Of a DNA stretch of 64,000 bases, positions 11,950 through 23,036 are shown one piece after another (within the stretch, counting starts at the first letter, position 1; every line of letters starts with the position of its first letter). Origin of the DNA: Priapulus caudatus. Taxonomy: Eukaryota; Priapulida; Priapulimorpha; Priapulimorphida; Priapulidae. The position numbers were made by a program, and so were the translations under genes. A model generated the notes under the pieces. The model saw nothing but the letters and a program-made list of their open reading frames with translations. It had not been told where the DNA came from and did not search any database. The DNA is taken from NCBI RefSeq assembly GCF_000485595.1, contig NW_014577245.1:105421-169420 (forward strand), given 5' to 3'.

Positions 11950-12920
11950 TATGGCTGCGGGTAGAATATCTGGCGATGTGATTATAGAAATCAGAGGCTG
12001 TGAATCAGAGTATTGTCACAGTGACCACCCACTCGCATAGTCTGTCGGTACCTCAACCCAATAAGAACATTTTTCTCCAAAATGACGTGTCAGCATGCAG
12101 TAATAAATCCCTTAGTTATATATTTACCGCATTTCTCTATTCAAACTATCATATTCATTATTACTGTGTGAAAATTTATACAGTGTTAAACTAACAGTTG
12201 TACATCATGATAGCAAGCTAGCCGCAACTTACATCTCTTCATAGCCACTAAATTTGTAAATTCACATCCAAATCAAGTGAATTTGAGTATGTATCACTTA
12301 AAATCTACTTTAGTTTTCTTATATAATAGATAACTATTAAACACAGTATGTTATTGATTGAATATACAGTTTCCAAGCAAAGCGAAAGTATATACGTATG
12401 GCAAAACATACTAACAGTGACGTAACAGTTTCCTTACTTTCTCTGATACTTTTTTTTAGCCTAGAACACTTTTAGACAGGGCCGCTGATGCTTGGCCCAG
12501 TTTCTAAATATATAAGACTTTCTATTAACGGTTCAGACGTACTTTTTAAGTTAGTTTCCGGTGGCACTAACAGCTTGGCATCAAGACAGTTTGGTTAGCA
12601 ATGTTTGTACAGGGGGTTACTGAGCCACTGCGCGCGGGCGCGTGTGTGTAGACTTTACTGTCTACGTTCCACATGCCCCGGCACGCGCCACGCATTTGCG
12701 AAGCGGAGAACGTAAAGATATTCTCCCGGCGAAACCACATCGCAAACTATACGCAGGTTTCCCTATAGTAGATGGGGGAATACAGTGGCACGTTATGATG
12801 TATTATTGATACACGTTAGGAGACCCTGTCCTTTACTGAACACGATTGACTATAAAACAGATATTATATATATATATGAAACCAAGAGTGCACAGTGTCC
12901 GTTCAGAAACGACAGAGATT
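11950..12920. other. Intergenic DNA, nothing recognised
   Basis: The DNA is AT-rich with a short GC-rich patch at 12630-12700. No exon, RNA gene or clear transposon end was found. Confidence 0.45.
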
Positions 12921-12922
12921 AC

Positions 12923-12977
12923 ATCAGGAGAGAATAATAATAGATTATTATATATAATATTATTATTCAGTCCTGAT
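12923..12977. repeat. CAGGAG-type short palindrome 5
   Basis: The 20-bp arms begin ATCAGGAGAGAATAATAATA and end TATTATTATTCAGTCCTGAT. Two adjacent mismatches sit in the stem. Confidence 0.85.
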
Positions 12978-14015
12978 TACATGACTGCAACTGTGCGTTG
13001 CCTCTTGCGTGCAAGCGCGTACAGGAAGAAAATGGAATCAAAACTATAATGATATCAATAGGAAACTGTCATCGCAAACATCTAGCGTTGGGCAGTGCCA
13101 GGCACTGCTTGTACGCAATCATACATTGCTCTCTTCTCCGTAAACCCTGGAAAACATGTGTCGCTGTTCCAAGCTACGACCCCCAGTCCACTGGAGTTCG
13201 AGAACCAGGGTACAAACAACTAGGATTCCATCGTGAAACAACCTCGCCGAACCTGTTCATTTTAAATTAGCTAGCCGGCTAACGTATCCATAAAACCTGT
13301 TGTGAGAGGTGGATGCCCCACGCGTACAGAGCACTGACACCACACTCTACAGTTGGCACATGGGTACGATGCCAGCCAACGTGCTCTTGGTCATGCGCGC
13401 TATCAGAACAGAATAGGAATGACATTTCATCACGTGAGATTCAGTGCCCATAAAATGTTATACATTATAATGACCGTCACGGTAATAAAACGAAAATATA
13501 ATAGTATTACAATGTACTGGTGTATCTGTATATACAATACAGTCATTGGGCCGTGTAATGCTCCATCATATACTATAGGGGCCAATATTCCATCCTGACA
13601 TATTATAAATTATCTGTTAAAACAGTATAGTACTAATGATTACCTTCATAATAACAATATTGGTTGCAAGGCTAGCTGAAGGCCAACTGGTACCTATATA
13701 CAATTACAGATATTCTATGTATAACTAGGTTTTAAAACTCTTTCGTAGTAAATAAAGATGAGAGAATGTTCATCAAACTCATCTGCCCTAATGTTTCTCA
13801 TCTTTCTGGGAATAGAGAGGGACACAAGTGAAAGTGTAGTGAAAAGTGTAGAATAAAATGATCGGGTAACATCACAATCACATTAACTCATTGTTTTTAT
13901 GCAATAACTTCACACCCACGCATATTTTTTAAGGAAATTTCTTCGCCATCACGTCACCAGTTGTGATTTTAAAAGGATATGTGATGTACACTTGTACTGT
14001 TGGCCACGAGACAGA

Positions 14016-14450
14016 ATGTCCTCAAGCTTGAATTAGGGATAATCCATAATTGACAATGGTGCTTCGATTAGGAATAATCTCTAATGCAAGGCAGGGTTGC
14101 TGCTGTCATGCGGACGACGGTCGCAAACGTAAGAAAAAGCAGACTTGTAAGGATGTTTCTCAGGAGCTGGCAAGCGCTTTAAATAAAGGCAAATGTAGAA
14201 AGAAGCCAAAGACAAGTTTTACCGAATTCAAACGTGATCCCATTACTGGACGACGAATTTACCACACGCCATATCGCCCCAGCAGCTCAAGCGCCGCTAC
14301 CGCTTCGACTTCGGCTTACAAGTCTGCTTTTCTTACGTTTGCGACTGTCGTTCGCCATGACAGCAGCTTTCCTGCCTTGTATTAGGGATTATCCCTAATC
14401 GAAGCGCGATTGTCAATTATGGATTATCGCTAATTAAAGCTCGAGGACAT
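14016..14450 (+). mobile_element. Foldback element with 135-bp arms around an ORF-like core
   Basis: The arms 14016-14151 and 14315-14450 are inverted copies of each other. They share ATGTCCTC at the outer tip, AATCCATAATTGACAAT, CTTCGATTAGG and, at the inner end, GCAGACTTGTAAG. A 111-codon open frame at 14050-14385 (+) crosses both arms and the 160-bp unique core. The product would be basic (GRKRKKK near the N-terminus, a Ser/Ala-rich C-terminus). I do not recognise the core. It could be a captured host exon or chance, and no TSD was found. Confidence 0.7.
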
Positions 14451-15050
14451 GTTGCACAAGAAACGATGGTCAAAATCTCCCTTGAATTTGTGCATAGGTG
14501 TACTGTAGAGTTATTGTGTGAAAATACGAAGTTAACGTAATTTTACACCGCTATTTACTTTTCCATAATTTACAGGAATTGCCCTGCAACTTCAGGAATT
14601 GTGGCATAGATGGAATGTGAAGATGGCGTAGTTTGTGGTGTGCATCATGTATAAGAATTATGAGGTAACACTACCCCATAAATTATCATCATCGTCATCA
14701 TCAGTCATCACACTATCCCTAAGTTAACCCATGAATCCTTGCATGATAATACAATTGGAGATTCCTATGCCTATCAACATCATAATTATTTTATAACATT
14801 CCGGACCCGATGCTCAGCTGAACTGAGAACAGTACTCAGTAGGCCTACGAGTACGAAACTACAAATAGCATTATTAATAAAGATATATATATCAAACTAA
14901 GAAAGTACAACCATTACATTAGGCAGTCCACGAATATGCGTATACATTATATGTTCGCGCTAAGAGCAAGCTGTAAGACTAGAGTAAGACTAAGATTAAG
15001 AGAAAGACGTCTGGCATCAGTAGTCACCGTCACATCACTATGCTTACTGT

Positions 15051-15113
15051 AGATACAATAATGTAACCCAACAAGAGTAGGGTTACATCTTGTTGCGTTA
15101 CAATATTGTATCT
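15051..15113. repeat. Decayed relative of the 9074-9105 palindrome
   Basis: GATACAATAATGTAACCCAA and AAGAGTAG are followed by a partly inverted right half ending AATATTGTATC. Several differences break the stem. Its right end abuts the foldback relative that starts near 15120. Confidence 0.65.
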
Positions 15114-15119
15114 AGGCTT

Positions 15120-15522
15120 ATAGTCCAAGATTCCTCTGCCCAATGACCACACCAGCGATTTTGGTGGATTTGGTGTGGGTTGGGTCAGAGCAACTTGCCT
15201 ATGCAAAACGTGAAATTTCTCCGATCCCGCCGAGGATCGCTGTTTCATCGCTCCAAACTCACAATTGAGGCTATCAATCAAGACCTGACGCACATAGATC
15301 GAAAACTGAATAACTTATATGCTTGCTCGCGTTGGTAAGTACAATTGTACTATTTTACCTTAGTCGTTCGATTTGAAAATTTGTTGCTAACCATTTCCCT
15401 CCAACATCGGCCATCCATGATGCGTGACGTCAGGTGACGTGAGATTGCGTGAGATTGCATTGGACGATGGATGGCCGATGTCGGACGGAAATTGTTAGTA
15501 ACAAATTTTCAAATCGAAACCT
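15120..15522. mobile_element. Large foldback element, left half plus hairpin (truncated)
   Basis: The first part, beginning CAAGATTCCTCTG, is shared with 20218-20354 and, inverted, with the end of 21853-22358. The second part contains an inverted pair, CGATTTGAAAATTTGTTGCT and its complement, centred on a GACGTCAGGTGACGT-like core near 15428. It stops at the telomere-core element fragment that begins near 15525. Confidence 0.75.
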
Positions 15523-15524
15523 AT

Positions 15525-15655
15525 TTGATATGGTTAGGGTTAGGATTAGGGAGTAGGCGTAGGCGACTCCCTAGACTCATTAGTGGAGTAGGCGAGGTAC
15601 GGTCCGGCATATTAGATAGTACCAGGGTACGTTCCGGCAGTAACCTGGGGGACAC
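15525..15655. mobile_element. Telomere-core foldback element, truncated copy E
   Basis: From GATATGGTTAGGGTTAGG to CAGTAACCTGGGGGACA this matches one half of the 9-bp TSD family. The outer left arm is missing. Confidence 0.8.
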
Positions 15656-15656
15656 A

Positions 15657-15991
15657 GGTGCAAATCCACTTTAGGCACCTTAGGTATCACGAAATGATGC
15701 ACAGATTTCTGTGTATCATCAACTGATGCACAGACTTCCCGTATATCAAGGAATGATGCAAAAACCCTAACCCTAACCCTAGCCCTAATCGGTAGTAATC
15801 CTAACCCTAACCCTAACACACTTCGTGATACCTAATTGCCTAAGCCTAAGGTTATACTTTATGACTTAGGGTTAGGGTTAGGGCTTTTGCATCATTCTTT
15901 GATATACGGAAAGTCTGTGCATCAGTTGATGATACACAGAAATCTGTGTATCACTTCGTGATACCTAAGGTGCCTAAAGTGGATTTGCGCC
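15657..15991. mobile_element. Third foldback type with telomere-like inner stem
   Basis: The left arm 15657-15790 starts GGTGCAAATCCACTTTAGG. The right arm, ending at 15991, is its inverse. Each arm contains TGATGCACAG and GTGTATCA words. The inner ends are CCCTAA units on the left and TTAGGG units on the right, so the telomeric motif forms the inner stem. The terminal sequence is unrelated to the copy A family. No TSD could be fixed. Confidence 0.85.
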
Positions 15992-16501
15992 GGTTTATAG
16001 TAGTACCACAGACTAACGGATACACAGACTGGACGATACGCCAAAATAGTGTAATGCAATTGAATGGTGGCGCCGCCTAGCGAATGTAGCGGTACACTAA
16101 AAATCTGGCTGTGGTGACACATCTTAGATGTGTAACGTTGTAACATTAAAACGTCTCTATCGTTAATTATAATATTTGGACTGGAGTTTAATTATACATT
16201 CCTGAATCTAGAAAGTCAAATGTTAGTCTTCAAGTAGATTTTGCTCTATTAAACGGCTGTACATTTATTTTTACATGCAAAACGATCATCCACACCGTAT
16301 CACAGACCATACACAGACTAATTAATGCACAATACACACATAACATCACAATGCGTAATGTGCACACGGTATACTGTGCTACAGTCTGTAGTTTAATTTA
16401 TTCCTCAGTCTGTGACCGGATTTTGTGAGATGTTTGTTTTTTTCTACAAACAATCATAATAAAAACGATTGGAGAAATATTTTTGTTAGAAGCCAAACTT
16501 A

Positions 16502-16511
16502 NNNNNNNNNN
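16502..16511. other. Assembly gap (10 N)
   Basis: Ten undetermined bases lie in AT-rich DNA. Confidence 1.
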
Positions 16512-16631
16512 TATTATTGTTATTATTATATCTTTATTGCATGCAATTCAAATACAAATAACCTAATATTCACAAGTATACCTACAAAATATGCTGAACT
16601 GTTTTGGAATTTTGCGTATTGACATGATAAT

Positions 16632-16677
16632 ATCAGGAGTAAGATAATATAGTACGGTAAGATATCTTACTCCTGAT
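16632..16677. repeat. CAGGAG-type short palindrome 6
   Basis: The arms ATCAGGAGTAAGATA and TATCTTACTCCTGAT are perfect 15-mers with a 16-base loop. Flanks are ATAAT on both sides. A lone half-site CACTCCTGAT lies at 17189-17198. Confidence 0.9.
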
Positions 16678-17502
16678 AATATAGCAGTGAACTTACGCGC
16701 TTTTCGTGCCTGGTGTTACGTAATTTATTCTTCTAGGTATATAAGTAGGGTTGCTTTGGAACATGATCGGCATTCATTTGGTAATACGCACGCCAACCAC
16801 GGTCAGTTTATAGATTGTTAAATATCCCCCAACAAAGCAATTTTCTGTAATTTATTTTAATTAAGTCAATAATATTATATTATCTAAGTTTTAATATTGT
16901 AATCAGTCGACAATTATTATTATAGATATTTAATGCGCATATAAATGCAATATATATATTTTTATCTATAGGCCTATATCTAGGCAATTGTCCAAATATA
17001 CATACTGTTACAATGAATTTGAACTTCAATAATTTATATAACTACCAAGCATATATACAGAAAAAGTACAACAAGCTGACTTAATTACATTGTGGTCATT
17101 GCAACATCATTTTTGATTATAACAGCAGAACTTTGGACAATTAAAGTATACATGTTTGCAACCTTAACAAGTTAAACTTTTGGTTATTCACTCCTGATAT
17201 TATCCAATAGAGTAATCGATTAAATATATATATTGATATATTCAATTATAAAATTGAAATAAAATTTACGTTTTCAGTAATAAGGTCGCAAAAGAACTAA
17301 CGGGGACGTTAAAAACTATCCTAACTTCGTGCCAACAAGGAGATCTGTGTGGCGCATGCATGACCAAGCTGAAGCACATTAGGATGTGGCTGATCGAGGA
17401 ACAGAGCGGAACGGCAAAACGCGTTTTGCGTTACGGAATTTTGTGTTACGGCAATTTTACCAACAAAAACGCCCTTACAAAATCCAGAAGAAGCCGTCAC
17501 TG

Positions 17503-17504
17503 GA

Positions 17505-17563
<59 letters not shown>

Positions 17564-17575
17564 ATATATATATGC
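17503..17575. repeat. TA dinucleotide microsatellite
   Basis: A nearly pure TA run with one break near 17552. Confidence 0.95.
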
Positions 17576-17826
17576 GTTATTTGAGGTCCGGAGCAGGCGG
17601 GGTACTACCCCATAGATATTGTTTGAATCTTTGACTTAGAAACGCGTATCCTGGTGAACACGTTGAAATTCGCACGCGGCTCTGTTGTTGTTCTCCGCGA
17701 AGCCGTTGCTAGTATGGCAATAGAGTATAATATTCTCTGTATGGCATGCACGCATGATTTTTATTACTATACTCCGATTAGAGAATACTCAGAATACCAA
17801 CAAGGATTGGAACACTACACAACACA

Positions 17827-17941
17827 ACGCGGCGACGTAACGCGACGCGACGTAACGTAACGCAACGCAACGTAACGTAACGTAACGTAACGTAACGTAA
17901 CGTAACGTAACGTAACGTAACATAACATAACATAACATAAC
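17827..17941. repeat. CGTAA/CATAA pentanucleotide array
   Basis: About 20 units grade from CGACG/CGCAA on the left through CGTAA in the middle to CATAA on the right. The gradient looks like CpG decay and stepwise expansion. Confidence 0.95.
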
Positions 17942-18544
17942 CGACGATTTAGAGAATACAGGCGTATTCCTACGTGCTTTTCAATGAAGTAAAGGTTTGT
18001 GAGGGTCAAGCTCACAGGATGGGCCGGGTATTCAATCGGGATGAGCATTCTCATGCATGGGCACGCTGCCGTGCTCGCTGTTTCTGGTTCCCATCTGCTG
18101 TACGCATACATAAGATAGGCGGCAAATATGGGAAGTATGTATGTATATATATATATATTATATATTTTACCAGAATACGCTTATCAAAAGCAAAAGCAAT
18201 ATCAATTGATATTACGTGCACTGCTCTGACCAGTGGCCGAACAGCACAACATTTGGTATCGAAGTTGATGATAAATTGATAATATGTTTTCACGATAGAT
18301 GGCGCGAGGCGATGTTCCTATGATGAAAAGTGTGTTGTTCATGCGTAGTTTTCTGGTAATAACAAATCTTATCAAATTAGTATAAAATCATGCTTTTAAG
18401 GTCGACATTTAATCTCATTCGTACATGGAGGTCACACGCAACTACAGAAACGCTGTTTGTGCGGAGGCAATTTGTAAATATATTGTAATCTAGCTTGTTA
18501 AAACTAGGTCATTTATGATGGTTCTACGCAGTTGGGGCGTGGAT

Positions 18545-19987
18545 CACTGCCAGCAGATCAAGCCCGCACGTATATGGTTGGCCACAAGTGGGACAAAATC
18601 AAGAATACATGACTACATATTATATGCCCATATAATCGACCAATGGAAGAGAGGAATATATGCCCGCATATAATCGGAGCCAATCAAATCAAGAGAATTA
18701 TGTCCACCATAAATAAACTTCCGTCCCCGTTTTGACCACATTCCGTCCCCAAAAATATCAAAGGAATTATGTCCACCATAACTAACTTCCGTCCCCGTTT
18801 TGACCGTTTAGACGCATTGTCTGTTCGCTTGTACAATGTAATGGCATGTATGCTAGCGCTTGCAGATTATGCTATGGCCTTGCGCCCGCTAGATTTTCAC
18901 GTGTGGCTAGACTGGTCGCGCGGAACTGTCGTCGCAGAGCGTGTACATGTGTAGAGAGCGTGAGCCGGATACCAGTCCAATAACATTATGCAATTGTAAA
19001 ACGGGGACGACGCGAAGTGTAAAACGGGACGGAAGTTATTTATGGTGACATAATTCTTTGATTTTTGGACGCGAAGTGTGTCAAAACGGGGACGGAACGT
19101 TATTTGATGCGTGACATAATTCTTGATTTGTTGGCTGCCGATTATATGCGGGCATATGATGCAAGCTATTCGATTATTATGCGGGCATATATTCCCGCTT
19201 CCCATTGTCGATTATATGCGGGCATATAATTATGTAGTCATGTATTCTTGATTTTTGTCCACTGTGGCCAACCCATACACGTACAGCACACACGCGGCGC
19301 CATTGACTATATATATACAACATGTGTTCGAACTCGCCGCCGCAGTTTCCACAACTCACCTTTAAATCAGTTACAAACTCCCGTGTTACCTGCAGGTGAC
19401 GCACTTTCCAACTATCGTTGGAATCACGGAACATTGCTTAACAATATACACCCGGCCAATTTTGACAATCGCGCCCGCCAGAATGCGCTTAAATCACAGA
19501 AATTCCTCAAATATACTTGCTAAATATACTTAGCCTGCTACTGGGTGAAGAAGGCGCTGGGCTGAACCGTTGGCATGGCTGCGCCTGATTGGCTGCAGCA
19601 AGTTATAATGCGCAGACAGGCTGCGAACTACGCTTGTTGACATCGCGGGTGAGTCATGCCTCATGGTATGCGCAGCCGCCAACGGTTCAGCAGCGCCTTC
19701 TTCACCAGTAGCAGGCTAAGTATCATTTAGCAAGTATATTGAGGAATTTCTGTGACTTAGAGCGCATTCTGCCGGCCGATTGTCAAACTTGGCGGTGTAT
19801 ATTGTTAAGCAATGTCCCTGATGATTCCAACATAGTTGGAAAGTGGCGTCACCTGCAGGAACACGGAGTTGTAACTTGAAAACGTGAGTTGTGGAAACTG
19901 CGGCGGCGAGTTCGACACCATGTTGTATATATATAGTCAATGGCGCCGCGTGTGTGCTGTACGTGCGGGTTGATCTTGCTGCCAGTG
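18545..19987. mobile_element. Two-hairpin hAT-like foldback element, 8-bp TSD
   Basis: The termini are CACTGCCAGCAGATCAA on the left and the inverse of CACTGGCAGCAAGATCAA on the right. They are flanked by the exact direct repeat GCGTGGAT at 18537-18544 and 19988-19995. Inside are two successive inverted repeats. The first pairs about 18570-18810 with about 19000-19285 and contains repeated TATATGCCCGCATATAATC and CTTCCGTCCCCGTTTTGAC words. The second pairs about 19277-19590 with about 19660-19967 around a 70-bp loop. An 8-bp TSD with CA-starting termini fits hAT. There is no transposase, so it would need one supplied in trans. Confidence 0.9.
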
Positions 19988-20217
19988 GCGTGGATGGGCG
20001 ATTAATAGCACGCTATTATAGTTTACGCTGCCTACTTCATTTATATACGCTATATTTATATGTTAGCTTTTAATATATCTGAGTCTAACCTATGATGGCT
20101 AGGCTATACTTCTGAAGACAGTCGGCTTTACATCTGAGCACTGACTCAGCAGGGTTAGTAATGACAAATACTGAAATAGTAATACTTGTATCATAACCTA
20201 GTCCCTAGTCCCTATCC

Positions 20218-20740
20218 GAGATTCCTCGACCAATCCCACACGACGATTTTGTGGATTTTGGTGTGGTTAGGTCAGAGCAAACTTGCCATAGATAGCAAAA
20301 CGTGGAATTTCTCCGATCCCGCCTAGGATCGCTGTTTCATCGCTCCAAACTCACGCTGAGAGGGTCTAGATGTCCCCCGGGGTACTGCCGGAACGTACCT
20401 CTGGGTACGCGTGTCGGTATACCGAACGTACCCTGGCGTACGACCGTCGCAACTGATACCGGAACGCTACCCTGGTACTATCTAATATGCCGGCCGTACC
20501 TCGCCCTAGCTCCATTAACGCAGTCTAGAGGAGTCGCCTACGCCTGACTCCCCTACTCCTAACCAATACACGGCCTAACCCTAACATATCAAAGTAGTGA
20601 CAGGCAGGTACGTTCCCGTTATACCGCGACCGGTTACCCAAGGGTCACTTCCTGGCAGGTACCCTGGGGGAATGAGCACGCCTATGAGCCAAACTCACAA
20701 TTGGGCTTATCATTCAAGACCTGACGCCACATCAGCTTTC
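20218..20740. mobile_element. Partial large-foldback relative, interrupted by a telomere-core element
   Basis: Positions 20218-20354 and 20690-20740 are adjacent parts of the element seen at 15120-15300. The shared words are CTCCGATCCCGCC, GGATCGCTGTTTCATCGCTC and CAAGACCTGACG. They are separated by the insertion at 20355-20689. The region shows many small indels against its relatives. Confidence 0.8.
20355..20689. mobile_element. Telomere-core foldback element inside another foldback (9-bp TSD)
   Basis: The ends are GCTGAGAGGGTCTA and CCTATGAGC. The flanking 9-bp repeat CAAACTCAC lies at 20346-20354 and 20690-20698. Removing the element and one repeat restores the uninterrupted sequence seen in the 15-kb relative. 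This copy is longer than the others and carries extra bases in its arms. Confidence 0.88.
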
Positions 20741-21852
20741 ACGCCGCTACCCTGGAATTCCATAAAATATCCTTAAATTTGAGCTTGTCGTGTAAGATTC
20801 CTAAAAAAACGTTAAAAATGTATGAAATTCTCTAAAAAGGGCTCTAAATTTTATTTTAAATTCTAAAAAAAATTCCACTAGATATGTTTGGAGTTTTTGG
20901 GTTGGATGAGGGATGATGGGAAAAAAAAAACTTTTTTGGGTTTTTTAATATGTCTAATGAGCAGGCTCCAACCATTCTCATTCGGCCGGAATATTACGAT
21001 TTCTAGCGCTTAATTCCCGCATTCTGACGGCCAAGGTTATATTTCTTATTTGCAGGTTGACACTGATACATATTTGCACTGATTGTTCGCTTGGGACACA
21101 TTGTTTTTTTCAGGCATGTTACTGGTATGGATACAGCGCAGTTCAGACAGGCGCTCGTCTGCCAAGGTGTCGCCGCTAGTTTGTCTGTTAATCAGACAAT
21201 GGTTGTAGGGTTGAGATAGTGTTATCAGACATGAGAATATGGCCCACAGTATGCCCCAGAATGCAGGAAAATGGCTTAAATATTTCGAAACTTTCTGGCG
21301 GGGCATGCCCCCAGACCCCCCTAGCACTGGCATGCCTACGGCACGCGGGCCTGCATGAGGCAGCCAAGGTACATTTCGCCCCCCACTGTCCATCAATTTC
21401 TGAATACACCACTAGTTACTGATCACCGCGGGAACATTCCGCATTTGGAGTTCACAGGGTTGGAGACCCTGCTAATGGATGTTTTCTAGTTATCTTTATA
21501 TAGAGTGAGTATTGTGACTCAGTCTACCAGTGATTCCTAAGCTTCAGTGTCTGATTATACGACCCTGTTCCTGGCTGGATGTACAAGACATGCCTAATTT
21601 GCATGAAACTTGATGATGTACAGTCGTATCGAGGAATTGGAGGATAGGAATAGCTGGTAGACTGGACACGTACAACATAGGACTGTATCTGTAAGTTAAC
21701 ACGTTGATGTTTATGAAAGGTAAGGGACTTATTTTATCCCTAAAATGTTTCGATTCATCCCTAAAAATCCCTAAAATAGTCCTTAAAAAACCAGAATTTC
21801 TCCCTAAAATTAGCCCTAAAATGTTGTCAAGGACTGCTGGAAAGCCTGGCAC
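20741..21852. other. Intergenic DNA with degenerate CCCTAAA tract and hAT-like fragment
   Basis: Around 21730-21830 many CCCTAAAA/CCTTAAAA words occur in poorly ordered form. Around 21290-21350 a GGGGCATGCCCCC-CCCCCCTAGC segment resembles the interior of the element at 45226-45514. No gene is supported. Confidence 0.45.
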
Positions 21853-22358
21853 ATAGATCGAAAACTGGATAACTTATATGCTTGCTTGCGTTGGTAAGTA
21901 CACTTGTACTCTTTTACCTTAGTTAATTGTATTTCGATTTGAAAATTTGTTGCTAACAATTTCCCTCAGGCTCTGACATCGGCCATTTCGAGCCTGTCGC
22001 TACGTCACGATTCCGACACTTGCGCGCACGTCACCTGACGTCACGCATGGGACGATGGATGGCCGATGTCAGAGGGAAATTGTTAGCAACAAATTTTAAC
22101 ATCGAAATACAATTAACTAAGGTAAAAGAGTACAAGTGTACAAGTTTTACCAACGCGAGCAAGCATATAAGTTATCCAGTTTTCGATCTATGTGCGTCAG
22201 GTCTTGATTGATAGCTCCAAAATTGTGTGAGTTTGGAGCGATGAAACAGCGATTCTCGGCGGGATCGGAGAAATTCCACGTTTTGTATAGGCAAGTTGTT
22301 CTGATCACACCAAATCCACCAAATTCGTCGGTGTGAGCATTAGTCAGACGAATCTCAG
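21853..22358. mobile_element. Large foldback element, hairpin plus right half
   Basis: The inverted arms 21853-22000 and 22045-22195 read CATAGATCGAAAACTGGATA and AAATTTGTTGCTAACAATTT, and their complements. They flank a core with CACCTGACGTCACG. The right half, 22195-22358, is the inverse of 15120-15300. The matching left half is absent, so this copy is one-sided. Confidence 0.85.
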
Positions 22359-22549
22359 ACTACATTAACCCCTGCTCAGATCTGAGTAACTCTTTTTAAC
22401 GGTGGTCTTACACAGTGCTGAGTACGTGTCTGCCACCAGTTTAATGCTCCTACTAATATGCGTACTGTGTTATTGCAGTTTAGTAACTTATTTGCAGTGT
22501 ATTTGTAGCTAAATGCATTTTTACTGGCTTTATTAGCTCATCTGACATA

Positions 22550-22920
22550 GTCAGATGCAGCTTGTAGAATCGCATGATCGTCCGTCCGTGCGTCCGTGCG
22601 TGCGTCCGTCTGTCAACAGTTGGGCACAAATCTTAACCGCTCGACGGTACCTTCCGGTCCGTTTCGCGGGCGTGGGGGCGCTAATCGAAACGAGTTGGGA
22701 TGTCGAAGCTGGGGTCAAAGGTCAAAGGTCAAGAGGTGTAAGGGGGAAATTCACTCCTTAACTTAAGGTATAGGAGGAAATGCAGAATTGCGGCAAAAAT
22801 CTAAATGGCTCGACCTAGGCTTGTGATAGTCGGTGATATAGACTCATGGTAGGAAAGCCATCACTGTGCCGAAATTGGAGGTCAAAGGTCAATGGGCACA
22901 GGGCAGTTTTAGACATTTTC
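22550..22920. repeat. CCGT-rich repeat with AGGTCA direct repeats
   Basis: A CGTCCGTGCGTCCGT run lies at 22578-22612. GGTCAAAGGTCAAAGGTCAAG lies near 22713, and AGGTCAAAGGTCAATGG lies near 22880. It resembles a dispersed repeat and no coding is supported. Confidence 0.5.
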
Positions 22921-23036
22921 TGAGGACATGGTCTGACGGGCAATTGAAAAACTTTTTTGTCTTCAGCGGTGACCTACATTTTTATGGCTTTATTGAAAGG
23001 ACATTGAATGTGCTTTCACTGAACGTGCGAAGAGTA

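Noticed and set aside
17827-17941. CRISPR array
   Set aside because: The units are five bases long with no spacers. No array with regular spacers occurs in the window.
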